A stretch of 30,470 nucleotides of DNA from Pelargonium nanum (lineage: Eukaryota > Streptophyta > Magnoliopsida > Geraniales > Geraniaceae): the NCBI GenBank assembly GCA_036897485.1, contig JAYMTF010000767.1, forward strand, positions 1-30,470, given 5' to 3'. The notes under the pieces are model-generated. The model was not told the origin of the DNA, made no database searches, and saw only the letters and a program-made list of their open reading frames with translations. The number at the start of each line of letters is the position of its first letter. Position 1 is the stretch's first letter. A program made the position numbers and the translations under genes. This document shows, piece after piece, positions 21,845 through 30,470 of this stretch.

Positions 21845-22231
21845 CTATAACAACTCGTCGACGGGGAGGAGCTCGTGGAGGTCGTGGCCGAGCCGGAGAG
21901 CTTCTAGAATGCGCTCGAAGACGAGGACGTGGCATGGAATCCGGAGCGCCCCTTTCTGCTCGTAACCGTACTCCTGAGCCGACTGGTTGAGAAGCTTGAT
22001 GAAGACCGGATGGTTGAGAAGCTCGGCGCTCACCACGAACCGCTCCATCTCGTCGCCGACGTAGACCGGCACGTGACCTTCCGGCACGGAACCAGATCGG
22101 CGCAGCCTGGAAGCGGCGCGGCTACGGAGGCGAGAACCTAGGCGAGCCGACTGCTGGTGGTCGGAGGAGCGGAGGAGGCTGTACTGCGACGAGTCGGCGA
22201 CTCGGGAGAGGCGGCGAATGAGTTGCTTCAT
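21845..22231 (-). CDS. SAUR family small auxin-up RNA protein
   Basis: Intronless, 128 residues, reading from the ATG at 22229-22231 to TAG at 21845-21847. The SAUR domain covers about residues 49-114: VPEGHVPVYVGDEMERFVVS, then LLNHPVFIKLL, then EYGYEQKGALRIPC. The N-terminus MKQLIRRLSRVADSSQYSLL is of the type seen in a SAUR subgroup with a basic, amphipathic start. SAURs inhibit PP2C.D phosphatases at the plasma membrane, which raises H+-ATPase activity and cell expansion; that is family knowledge. The frame stays open to a farther upstream ATG at 22408, but that lies before the TATA box and encodes Pro-rich low-complexity sequence, so the internal Met is preferred. Transcription converges with NOC3. 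I see no TGTCTC auxin element close to the TATA box; the nearest one noticed is near 23543, over 1 kb upstream. Confidence 0.92.
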   Translation of the reverse strand: MKQLIRRLSRVADSSQYSLLRSSDHQQSARLGSRLRSRAASRLRRSGSVPEGHVPVYVGDEMERFVVSAELLNHPVFIKLLNQSAQEYGYEQKGALRIPCHVLVFERILEALRLGHDLHELLPVDELL

Positions 22232-22236
22232 CGGCG

Positions 22237-22301
22237 GTTTTAGAGAGAGAAAGTGAAGTGGTGGTGGTGGTGGTGGTGGTTGTTTTAGAGAGAGAAAGTG
22301 A
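22237..22301 (-). repeat. 20-bp direct repeat around (GTG)7 in SAUR leader
   Basis: An exact 20-base unit, starting GTTTTAGAGAGAGAAA on the plus strand, occurs at 22237-22256 and 22282-22301. Between them lies a GTG trinucleotide run at 22258-22278. On the transcribed strand this is a CAC-rich leader flanked by TCTCTC tracts. It lies between the TATA box and the start codon, so it is probably 5' UTR. Confidence 0.8.
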
Positions 22302-22307
22302 GAGTGA

Positions 22308-22327
22308 GGTTTGGGTTTGGGTTTGGG
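22308..22327 (-). repeat. Telomere-like (TTTGGG)3 tract
   Basis: GGTTTGGGTTTGGGTTTGGG on the plus strand; the SAUR sense strand reads CCCAAA repeats. It lies 19 bases downstream of the TATA-like element, close to the expected transcription start. Confidence 0.7.
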
Positions 22328-22345
22328 TGTGAGGAGAAAATGGGG

Positions 22346-22355
22346 AATATATAAA
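22346..22355 (-). promoter_or_regulatory. TATA box of SAUR gene
   Basis: The minus strand reads TTTATATATT, about 115 bases before the SAUR start codon. This gives a leader of roughly 80-90 bases, normal for the family. There is no competing TATA element nearer the ATG. Confidence 0.6.
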
Positions 22356-22408
22356 GAGAAGGTGATGAGGTACAGGTAGGCGTACTTGGCAGGTACAATT
22401 AGTGACAC

Positions 22409-24079
22409 TAATTTATTATACTTTTAAATCAATTACTTACTTTTATTTATTTATTTGTTTATTTTGTGTGTTTGGGATTTTTCGTTTTCAAGAGAATTAA
22501 AAAAATGAAATTTAATTTTAGGCATATGGATGTGAATTTATTGTTTTGCAAGATTGACGTATTGTGTGACGACAATTTTGTTCGTCCAAAATTTATGTAA
22601 CAAATTTAATAAGAAACAATTAGCTCAAAATTATGTAATGATAATTTAATTGGGAACTAAATTAGAAACAAAATTTTGAGATATTATGTATAGTTTGCAT
22701 AAATATGGGAAGCTCTGAATGAATGAATGCTAATGTGAAAAAAAAAATGAATTGCTAATGTGAAATTGGTTGTTGGGAAGTAATTACATTACCTACAAAT
22801 TTGGTGAGTTTGAATTATTTTTGTAAGGACATCTCGTAGAAATTATTTTTGCGTTCAGCTCACGACATTGGGTTTTAGTCATGTGGTGGCTATTCATAAT
22901 GCAATTTACGAGTTAGTTATTATAAAACTTAAGATTGTGTATTTTTAGTAAGTTTGAATGGTTAATAAATTGTGCAAAATAGTGATATACGGTTATACGT
23001 GTTTAAAATTTAGTAATCAGTATTTATAATCACTTGCCTAAATTGTTACTATTTTTGACTTTATGTAAAAGGCTATACTAATATTCATTACCTTGTGTAT
23101 ACATTTTTACTTGATCAACTTTCATAACCGGCCTAAAATATTAATCTTTTGAAAGTTCATGAATGTAATACAATAGGTGTCAAGTTTAGTTTGAAATTTG
23201 CCTTCTCATATTAATTAAAGTTAAAATTAGACAACTCATAATCCTCACAAGTCACAAGCCTTATAGTATACTCTTATTCTTTTTACAAAATTAAAATAAT
23301 TAAAGTAATGCCTTTTGTAAATTTTATGATAATTAATCTTGCATTATCAGTGAAATAATATGTGTTCTTCATTCTTCACATAATAACAAACACTTCATAT
23401 AGACTAAATATGAGAAAATTAACAAAAAAATCAGCATTATTGTCTTTTCGTTTGCAAAAAACAAATGAAATATTTTGTCACGTTCACGAGAAAAACGAGT
23501 TTCATCTAACCAATAGGACAAATAAACATGTAAAATATCATGTGTCTCGCATAATATGTGTACGGTATTGTATCTGACTCACGTTAATTTAACTCAAAAC
23601 ATACAATATGTTTTAAACAAAACTAGTTGATGTTCTCTCACGCAAAGATGATGAAACCATATCACCATCAAAAACTAGATGATTCGTACGGAAGTATATT
23701 TATATTTTCTTAAGTATTGTTAGAGATATGGGATAAATGTGAATGATTAAACAATAAATATGTGAAAATAAAAATTAGAAATTGGAAGAGAAAGGAAAGG
23801 GACACGTATGATTGTAAACACGTTGGCAGCAGCGCAATCAACGGAGCCAGATCTGAGTCAGCATTTGTAATTATTTACTTTTTTCCAGGATTTGTAATTC
23901 CATAGTATCCGTAGTCCGATAACAGTACAGTTTCCGTGACATTCAATTCCCTTTCCCTTACTTTAACGCTTCTGTCCCTCCCACGTGTTGCTTTTCCACA
24001 CGTTCCTCCCACTTCTTCAAACACACCCTTAATTAATTATACATATACATATAAAAGAGAAAAAAAAAATTTTATTGGT
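22409..24079. other. SAUR upstream DNA and AT-rich spacer
   Basis: No supported gene. The first several hundred bases are presumably the SAUR promoter. A near-tandem duplication of TGCTAATGTGAAA occurs at 22728-22740 and 22753-22765. The section 23780-24030 is richer in GC and pyrimidines (CCCACGTGTTGC, CACACGTTCCTCCC) and looks like promoter DNA, but no coding sequence follows it. Confidence 0.5.
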
Positions 24080-24154
24080 CGAGTCTTTCAGTCAATAAAT
24101 CAAGATTAATGAGGTGATGTCACCTAATCAATTAACACACATAACCGTCTCATT

Positions 24155-24528
24155 GAATGTGTAGGTGTGGAGCGTTCATCCGAATCCATTCCGTTTGTCT
24201 CTTGGAGCTCCATTGTTATGGGAAGCAAATTATGCAGCAAAGCATGGGAGACAATTTGTTCCATTACCTTATGGTTTGTTTGACTCGGGAGGAATGGGCT
24301 CGTATTTCGGGAGACTTACCCAAGTGTTCAGGATACTATCCTTCGTATCCAAAGTTTCAGTCATTCTTTGATTTCTTGTTTAGGCAATTCTTGTAACTTG
24401 TCATTTCCTTTCAGTTGTTGGTTATCCGACCCCATCTCGTGTTTGGGATGAGGTTCGGGACATTTGTACTTTTATTTTAACTTTCAGGATGGATAAATAA
24501 AAGTTACAACTAGCTTATAAAAAAAAAA
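24155..24528 (+). mobile_element. Retroposon-like 3' end with A-tail
   Basis: A stretch with coding-like, less AT-biased composition (24160-24370) is followed by a 3'-UTR-like sequence, AATAAAAG, and an A10 tract at 24519-24528. Two overlapping frames are open, one beginning VWSVHPNPFRLSLGAPLLW after a TAG and the other MCRCGAFIRIHSV; I recognise neither with confidence. The layout of short open frame, T-rich UTR and terminal oligo-A resembles the 3' end of a plant LINE or another retroposed transcript. No exact target-site duplication was found, although AAAAGAGAAAA near 24055 loosely resembles AAAAGTGAGAAAA after the tail. The 5' boundary is uncertain. Confidence 0.35.
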
Positions 24529-27448
24529 GTGAGAAAATTAAGTCAAATATAATTTACACTACTAGAGTGACATAAAAAAAGGAACTAAATCGCTATAGAC
24601 CCATTCAAGTTGATTTCAAAAATTATATTATGATATATATTTCTTCAAAATTGAGAGTAACTGTTATATTTCTCTCATATCATTCGAAGTAAATCGACCT
24701 CCTATAAATTAATGAAATCCACGTTTTATATGTATATAAATATATGAGAAAATAAAACCTAATAACAAATAAATAGGTAGTATTTTTTGACGAAATAAAT
24801 ATATAGTTAATTACTAAACAACTCGATGCAACTAAAAAAAATATAGTTTGTGTTTTTCATTGCAACCCCAATCTACTCACACCTATGTAACACAAAGCCA
24901 CAAGTTTGATTGATATTTTTTTCATGAGTTTGATCATAATTGCTATCGGCTTGCAATAGATATATGCCTAATTTATTAAAGAGTCCCCGTTCCAAACTTT
25001 TGAATTCACTTGTTGAGTAATGCATGCACTTAATGGTTTGGGTCATCATATCATTAATTAACATATGATAAATGATTATTATCTTTATATGTATAGACTG
25101 GCAGCACTTAAGTGCCACATACAAAAGCGCGAACATATGCATAGATGCCACTTGTATCTAATTTGCGTACTTAATTTCTTTCATAGAAACTAATGTGATA
25201 TAATGATATAAATGGAAGATATCACTGCATAATGTAACGAGTTAGGTTTTTCTTTTGCTAGAACTATATTCTTAATCAGTGACAAAAATTATTTCGTGTC
25301 GTGTATCGTAAATATGTTTTCATGCAAATAGGACCGATACCAAATATGAAATTGATATATATTGGTACAACATCATGTACTTGCAATTCATGTACGGTTC
25401 CGCACATGGAGATTAGTTAAAATAACACACTTTTTTGTCAATTTGTAATGATAGGTAAGTGTTTGATATAAGAAGAAAAAGAAGCATATGAGAGAAACCA
25501 AGTTTATATGGTGATTAGAGGCAAATGTTGTGGACACTCCATGAGAGAAGGTTGGGAGGAATTTCTCTTTGTAGACAAAGAAAAAAAAGAGGTGCAAGGT
25601 GACATTTCATGCTTCTCTTTTTTTTACTTTTATGAAAGTGCCTTACAAAGACACATTGTGTATAGATAAAGAGAGAGCAATTTTGGAATCTTTAGCAAGT
25701 TTTTTTTAGTGAAACACACAATCCCAATCTCATTTCTCAATTTTGGCTTGAGTTTCTTTTTCCTTTTCACATCACCTTCTTGGATACATGCATGCCTTGA
25801 ATCTCACATTTTTGCTCCTTGATTTAAGCAAAATCTTTTTTGGATTTTGTTGCATTATTAACAAATTTATTAGAGTTTGAGATTTGAGATTATATGATTG
25901 ATTGGAACATTACAATTACCTACTTGTTTGATTTGATTTATTGATTAAGAAATATATTATTTTTTCTTGATTCTAGCTAATGATAATTGTATTATTAATC
26001 TCCTTTTGTATATTTGATACAATTTGAGAGATTTTTGTTTAATAAAAACGAAGAGATTAAATTTAACCAACAATCAAAAGAGGCGAAATACACGAAAATG
26101 TTAATTAAGAGCATCCCATTATCTAATATAACTCATAAGCAACTAACTTATCTAAAACATGGACTATTTGATTCACATATCGACATTCAAGTGAAAACAA
26201 AACATGATAAAAGCTTATTACTAAATCTGAACAATATGTTAAAATTAGCTTTGCACTATTACCGGTCCACCACCTATTGTGAAGCTTCGCATCCCTCGTA
26301 TATAATAACAAATCCAATGTCCCTATCATCAAGATTATGTTCAATCTCAATTGCTTATCCAATTGATCTTATAAATATGTAGGGAAAATATTAATTTAAG
26401 TGAAGTATTTTGAAATTTTTGCCATGATTTGAGTAAAACTTGAGGAGTTTAAACTCATAATCATAAGTAACCAACAAATGAATCTAAAAATTAAGATGTT
26501 TAATGCAAAAAGTACTAAAATAAAGCATGCTATGGATTATATTATACTTGAGTATCATGCTACTTATGAATTAACAACTTTTCTATATATATAATCCACA
26601 TATATGCATGTGGTAATTAATTCAAAGAGTGTTATAAGAAAAATAAAAAATAAAAAAATTGGAGCAAGCCTTTTGAATTCTTATTTAACAATATAATGTC
26701 CAGATGGAAAAGTGTTCCTATGCATGGGTGAGACAAAAGTTCAACAAAGCCAAAGTTAGGAATCAATGTTCAAAATGGTAAAAATATGCATTGATTAAAG
26801 TAGATGTGAAAACATATGCAATTGATTTTTATGATAATGACTTGATTAATAGTGTCAAGTAGGTGCTTCATGGAAATTGATTAAAACATGGAGACAATAA
26901 AAATTGGATAAGGCAAGTAATTAGATGAAGGCAAATTTGGGACTTTATATTTAACTTTTTGCCTAACTAATATTCCAATATTTTAAATTAGTTGTTAAGT
27001 TCCTATCATTAACGTTGATGTTATAGGCGCATGCACTTTCGGTTTTTGATCGTGATTTTTTGGATACACATTTTAATATTTCGTATCATAAAAATAAATT
27101 AGTATTGTGTATATATTATACAAAAAATTTAAATTATAGTAATTCATGAGCTTAATAATCATTAGCAATGGAATAGTTTATATAAACTTAGTTAATCCTT
27201 TAATGTTTAAGTGGGCAAAAGCTTATTAAAAGTTGTGGTGGTGATCATCATGGCGGTATGGTCATTATGGTGGCATCAAAGGTTACATAAATGGACCACA
27301 AAATTAAGTAATTAATTTTTATCTTTAATTTTGCTATTTATATATGTGGCAATTTAGCCACCAAAAACTTAAGCAACATATGCTATTAGTATTGGACCAT
27401 GACCTACAATACACTTCATGGATTAGCTTGGACCCAATTGCCACTACA

Positions 27449-27494
27449 GATATTTCTTTTTATTTTTTTTGAACCGCGATATTTCTTTTTATTT
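27449..27494 (+). repeat. 17-bp direct duplication
   Basis: GATATTTCTTTTTATTT occurs exactly at 27449-27465 and 27478-27494, separated by 12 bases containing GAACCGC. It could be a local tandem duplication or the scar of an excised insertion. Confidence 0.7.
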
Positions 27495-28142
27495 ATCTTG
27501 GTTATAGTTTAAAGGAGCTTAATTACCAAGTTGACAATTTAAAATATAGTTTGGCCACTAGAATTTATTAGGTTATAAGTTTTTATATATAAAATAGACT
27601 AATGTTTCAAAATGATCATCCCATTATCTGATCTGTTCGAAATTGGACTTGAATTAAATTTTTTTTTTAATTTAGTCCTCTTAATATTAAGGTTGTTTCA
27701 AAATATTTTTATTTGTTATTGAAAAATTATTTTATTAGTTTCCTAACATTATGAATGTTTAGAAAAGAAAAGGGTCACATTTTTTGAATCTGGTGGTGAC
27801 ATGATTTCAACCACCATGCTACAAACTAGAAATGTAGTTGCATCTTTTAATGAATATTATTCAATTACAAAACATGGGAAGCCATGTTGTCTGGCATGTC
27901 ATATATACGCAGATTCAAACCTCCCATATATTATTTATATTTATACACACTCATCAAATATATTTTTTTCTTTGTTCTTGACTGCATATACATATATACA
28001 TATACATATATATTATAAATAAATAAATATATGTTTATTTAAATTTGGAACCTACCACTTAATTCGATGACTTGAAATTCTTGCTCAATCATTAGTAGTT
28101 AACTGCAGATTTCACATTTGTCCACACCGCGTACATAGCTGT

Positions 28143-28160
28143 GTTTCTTGATCAAGAAAC
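28143..28160. repeat. 18-bp palindrome GTTTCTTGATCAAGAAAC
   Basis: Perfect palindrome with a TGATCA core. It contains inverted GTTTCTTGA half-sites. The neighbouring 28180-28310 stretch is less AT-rich than its surroundings but has no gene I can support. Confidence 0.75.
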
Positions 28161-29879
28161 TACTTATATATTATTATAATTTTGAAACCCTAGCTGGTGT
28201 CATGGTTTCATGCAGGAGTATATGAAGCAGACACGGCTTAGGATTTGGACCGTTGGATCCATCGGTGATCATAACTTCATGATCTCTGAGAACCATCTAT
28301 GAACATTCTTCTTCATAACTTATCAAGGTCTTGCCTCTTGATCATTATCAAATATTAAAACAATGTATTTTTATTTTCTTCCTCAAAACATGCATGTTAA
28401 TTTATTTTAGTTTTGTTTGATTACTAAGTTTTGGTCAAGATCCATGAGTTAAACTATTGAATATACATAAGTAATATCTATCAATTTATTATATTGTATT
28501 TTACTTGTGAAAAGTTTAAATGAACAATGGTAGCAGCTAGATAGCTTGTTAGGTTCACTTGAAAGCTACACGAATTTATATCTTGCAAGCCATCAACTAA
28601 AACATAGAAATTAAATCTCTCAATTGACTTCCAGATTATTTTTATTGATTATTTATTCATATATATTAATGTTCTTATTTTGGGTGTTTCCACCAGCAAA
28701 ATGTAACAAATACTTTATTTTAGTTTATAGAAAAGCTGAGAAGAAAAAGAATACGAAGGAAATATTTTTATTTATAAAATGTTATGTTTAGATGTCCATT
28801 ATTTATTATGAAAAATTGTTTGAAATAATAATAATATTATTGGTCTTGGAATTCAAAAGGATAGAGATGGTCCGTACGTACCGTTCAATGTCTAAATTAT
28901 AGAAAAGTTATTGTGATGATTAAGTCAAATTTTAGGAAGCAAATTTTAATGACTGCAACGTAATGACGTTCTAGAATGGGAATATTTAAGAATATTCCAG
29001 AAGGAGAGGGTCCAATTTTGACCTTCTTTCATTTTTAAACAACTCTTGATATTTATAACACATATGTAATAGTATATAATTATTTTACAAAATAAACACT
29101 TTCCTTGGTAAATTTCATAAAGATAAGAACTATATATTTTCAAGAAAATAATAAAGTAATAAAACATTTTTAAAATGTAAAAAAAAGGTGATTCCTGACG
29201 GATGAAAACTTAAATTAAAAAAATAACTCTATCCGTTTCGCATATGTGAAATTCAAAACTATATAATTTTAATATTCTTGTAAACTAAATCGTTTAGAGA
29301 TCACTTACCTAACTTTGAAAATATCGGCATAGCTCTATCTATGTCTTTAAAATGTATATTATAACTAGTTATTCAAGATACTACTAATATTTTTCAAATT
29401 TTTTTTGGTGAAGATACACACATTAACTGAATAACTAACTATTTTATGCTACATGATACTATACAAATAAAACTAAATAAAGTAACTAACACCAAAGACT
29501 CAAGAGAAAAAAAATGCATATTTTGACTGTTGTTTTGGACCAAGACAAGTGAATGGGACATCTACCAACATTGACACACTTCAAGACAAATACTTGTGAT
29601 CTAAATTACTATAATAATTCTTATTTAAGTTGAGCATCATCACAAATATAACAACAATTCATCCATTAAATTTAAGTACATACTTACATTTTTTTTTAAC
29701 TATTGAATATATACTTTTATTTGATCTTGTATCATTATTATTAAAGATACCGATTGTTTATAAAAAATACTCTTAAATATGAAATATCGGATTTTAGTTA
29801 AAAACAGTTGATCCAACCTTGTTGAAAAAAATGCATCATGAAGCCCATTAAAAGTTTATTTTCTTATTTTACTTTAAAG

Positions 29880-30470
29880 TTTGAAGATATTAGAAAAGAA
29901 AAATAAAGGAAAAGAAAAGAAATGGGCCCCACTTAAAGTAGTGCTTCCTTTCCGTAATATGCCGTACTACCGTACAGGGGACCACACCGGCCTTGCGTGT
30001 ACAAAAAGCAGCTTTGTAGTGAACCAAAACCCAATGACTCAATATTCCATTATTTTTATTTTTTTATTTATTTATTAAAGTGAACGTGACGTGGAAATCC
30101 ACAGAGGGCTGACGTGGACCCCATTTTCTTACTGTTCCTCCACATGCTATCCTCTCCATCAGGCTCAGCCTCTCATTTATCGACTAGATAATTACTCCCA
30201 TTTTTTATGAACTAAATTTACAATTAATTAATTACTTGTAAAAACAAAAGGAAAAGCCAAATTTTCTGTAGATCTCTTCTATTTTTCCACCTCAGAGCCG
30301 TTACTTTCCAATGGCATGCTGATTAGATTTTTATTTTATTTTTTTATCTTAACCATAGAATTTCAAAGCCGCGATAATGCACTGCATTTCCTGAGGTATA
30401 TTTTGCTGCGTTCTCTAAAATATACTTTTTTATTATCTTAATCATGAGATTTTCAAATCGGGTTCGCGAT
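29880..30470. other. Promoter-like DNA at right edge
   Basis: Composition becomes richer in C and G (29925-30010, 30080-30180), with pyrimidine-rich sequence at 30130-30180 and bZIP-type sites at 30087-30118. No open frame of substance follows before the end of the window. A gene just beyond the right edge would explain this, but that is inference. Confidence 0.35.
30087..30118 (+). promoter_or_regulatory. Two TGACGTGGA sites
   Basis: TGACGTGGA occurs exactly at 30087-30095 and 30110-30118, 23 bases apart, or about two helical turns. TGACGTGG is the consensus of the UPR-type element and of ABRE-like bZIP sites in plants. No target gene is visible within the window. Confidence 0.5.

Larger units (their letters stand above)
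24529..29879. other. AT-rich gene desert
   Basis: No supported gene. The open frames at 25388-25597, 26014-26382, 27801-28022 and 28946-29167 are low-complexity and unrecognised. The visible structures are a 17-base direct duplication at 27449-27494, an 18-bp palindrome at 28143-28160, and TATACA/TACATA repeats near 27983-28012. No tRNA, rRNA or conserved microRNA was recognised. Confidence 0.55.

Noticed and set aside
22232..22408. In-frame N-terminal extension of the SAUR protein by 59 residues
   Set aside because: It would start upstream of the TATA box and consists of leader repeats read as Pro-rich low complexity; SAUR proteins of this type start at the internal MKQL.
24165..24371. Calling 24165-24371 a functional small gene
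   Set aside because: Two frames overlap, there is no clear ATG context and the segment ends in an A-tailed insertion-like structure.
26014..26382. 122-codon open frame on the plus strand
   Set aside because: It starts at a TTG, the first ATG is near 26098, and the product matches no family I know; composition is that of AT-rich spacer. GAGCATCCCATTATC inside looked like a hAT-type MITE end, but I found no matching opposite end.
28180..28320. Possible microRNA precursor or short gene in a less AT-rich patch
   Set aside because: No long fold-back arms, no conserved mature microRNA recognised and no open frame of useful length.

Overview
The window looks like nuclear DNA from a eudicot plant. 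It is strongly AT-rich between genes, genes have multiple GT-AG introns, and the three recognisable proteins are plant families or plant members of eukaryotic families. I cannot name the species; the sequence style would fit a rosid, but that is only an impression. There are no bacterial-type operons, CRISPR arrays, phage genes, tRNA or rRNA genes that I can see.

Layout. (1) 1-1743 is AT-rich upstream DNA. (2) 1837-3275 (+) is a two-exon gene for a 245-residue CFL1-like protein with a WW-like half-motif, a CX2C-X12-CX2C knot and several EAR-type repression motifs. (3) 3276-9540 is a 6 kb gene desert with simple repeats, a 12-bp-stem hairpin and paired G-boxes. (4) 9544-9766 is a compact promoter with six site II (TGGGCC/T) motifs and a telo-box, feeding a 13-exon gene at 9824-16153 (+) for an 848-residue Nucleolar complex protein 3 (NOC3). 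All 12 splice junctions could be placed at GT-AG with a continuous reading frame. (5) 16154-21844 holds a telomere-motif hairpin in the probable NOC3 3' UTR, an unrecognised 97-codon minus-strand ORF in a local GC-rich patch, a decayed RNase H-like retroelement tail, simple repeats and ACGT-core palindromes. (6) 21845-22231 (-) is an intronless SAUR gene of 128 residues with a TATA box and a repeat-rich leader. (7) 22409-30470 is another gene desert with a polyadenylated retroposon-like 3' end near 24.2-24.5 kb, palindromes, and a promoter-like stretch with two TGACGTGGA sites near the right edge.

The three genes do not form a pathway: one is a probable transcriptional co-repressor of epidermis/cuticle type, one is ribosome biogenesis, one is auxin-linked growth. 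From memory, Arabidopsis chromosome 1 has a SAUR gene, NOC3 and a small protein gene close together (about At1g79130-At1g79160), so the block may be old conserved synteny. I do not see a clearly novel biological system. The items most worth checking are the in-frame, stop-free, hydrophobic 84-nt intron of NOC3, the telomere-motif hairpin behind NOC3, the multiple EAR motifs with an incomplete WW in the CFL1-like protein, and the small unrecognised minus-strand ORF.
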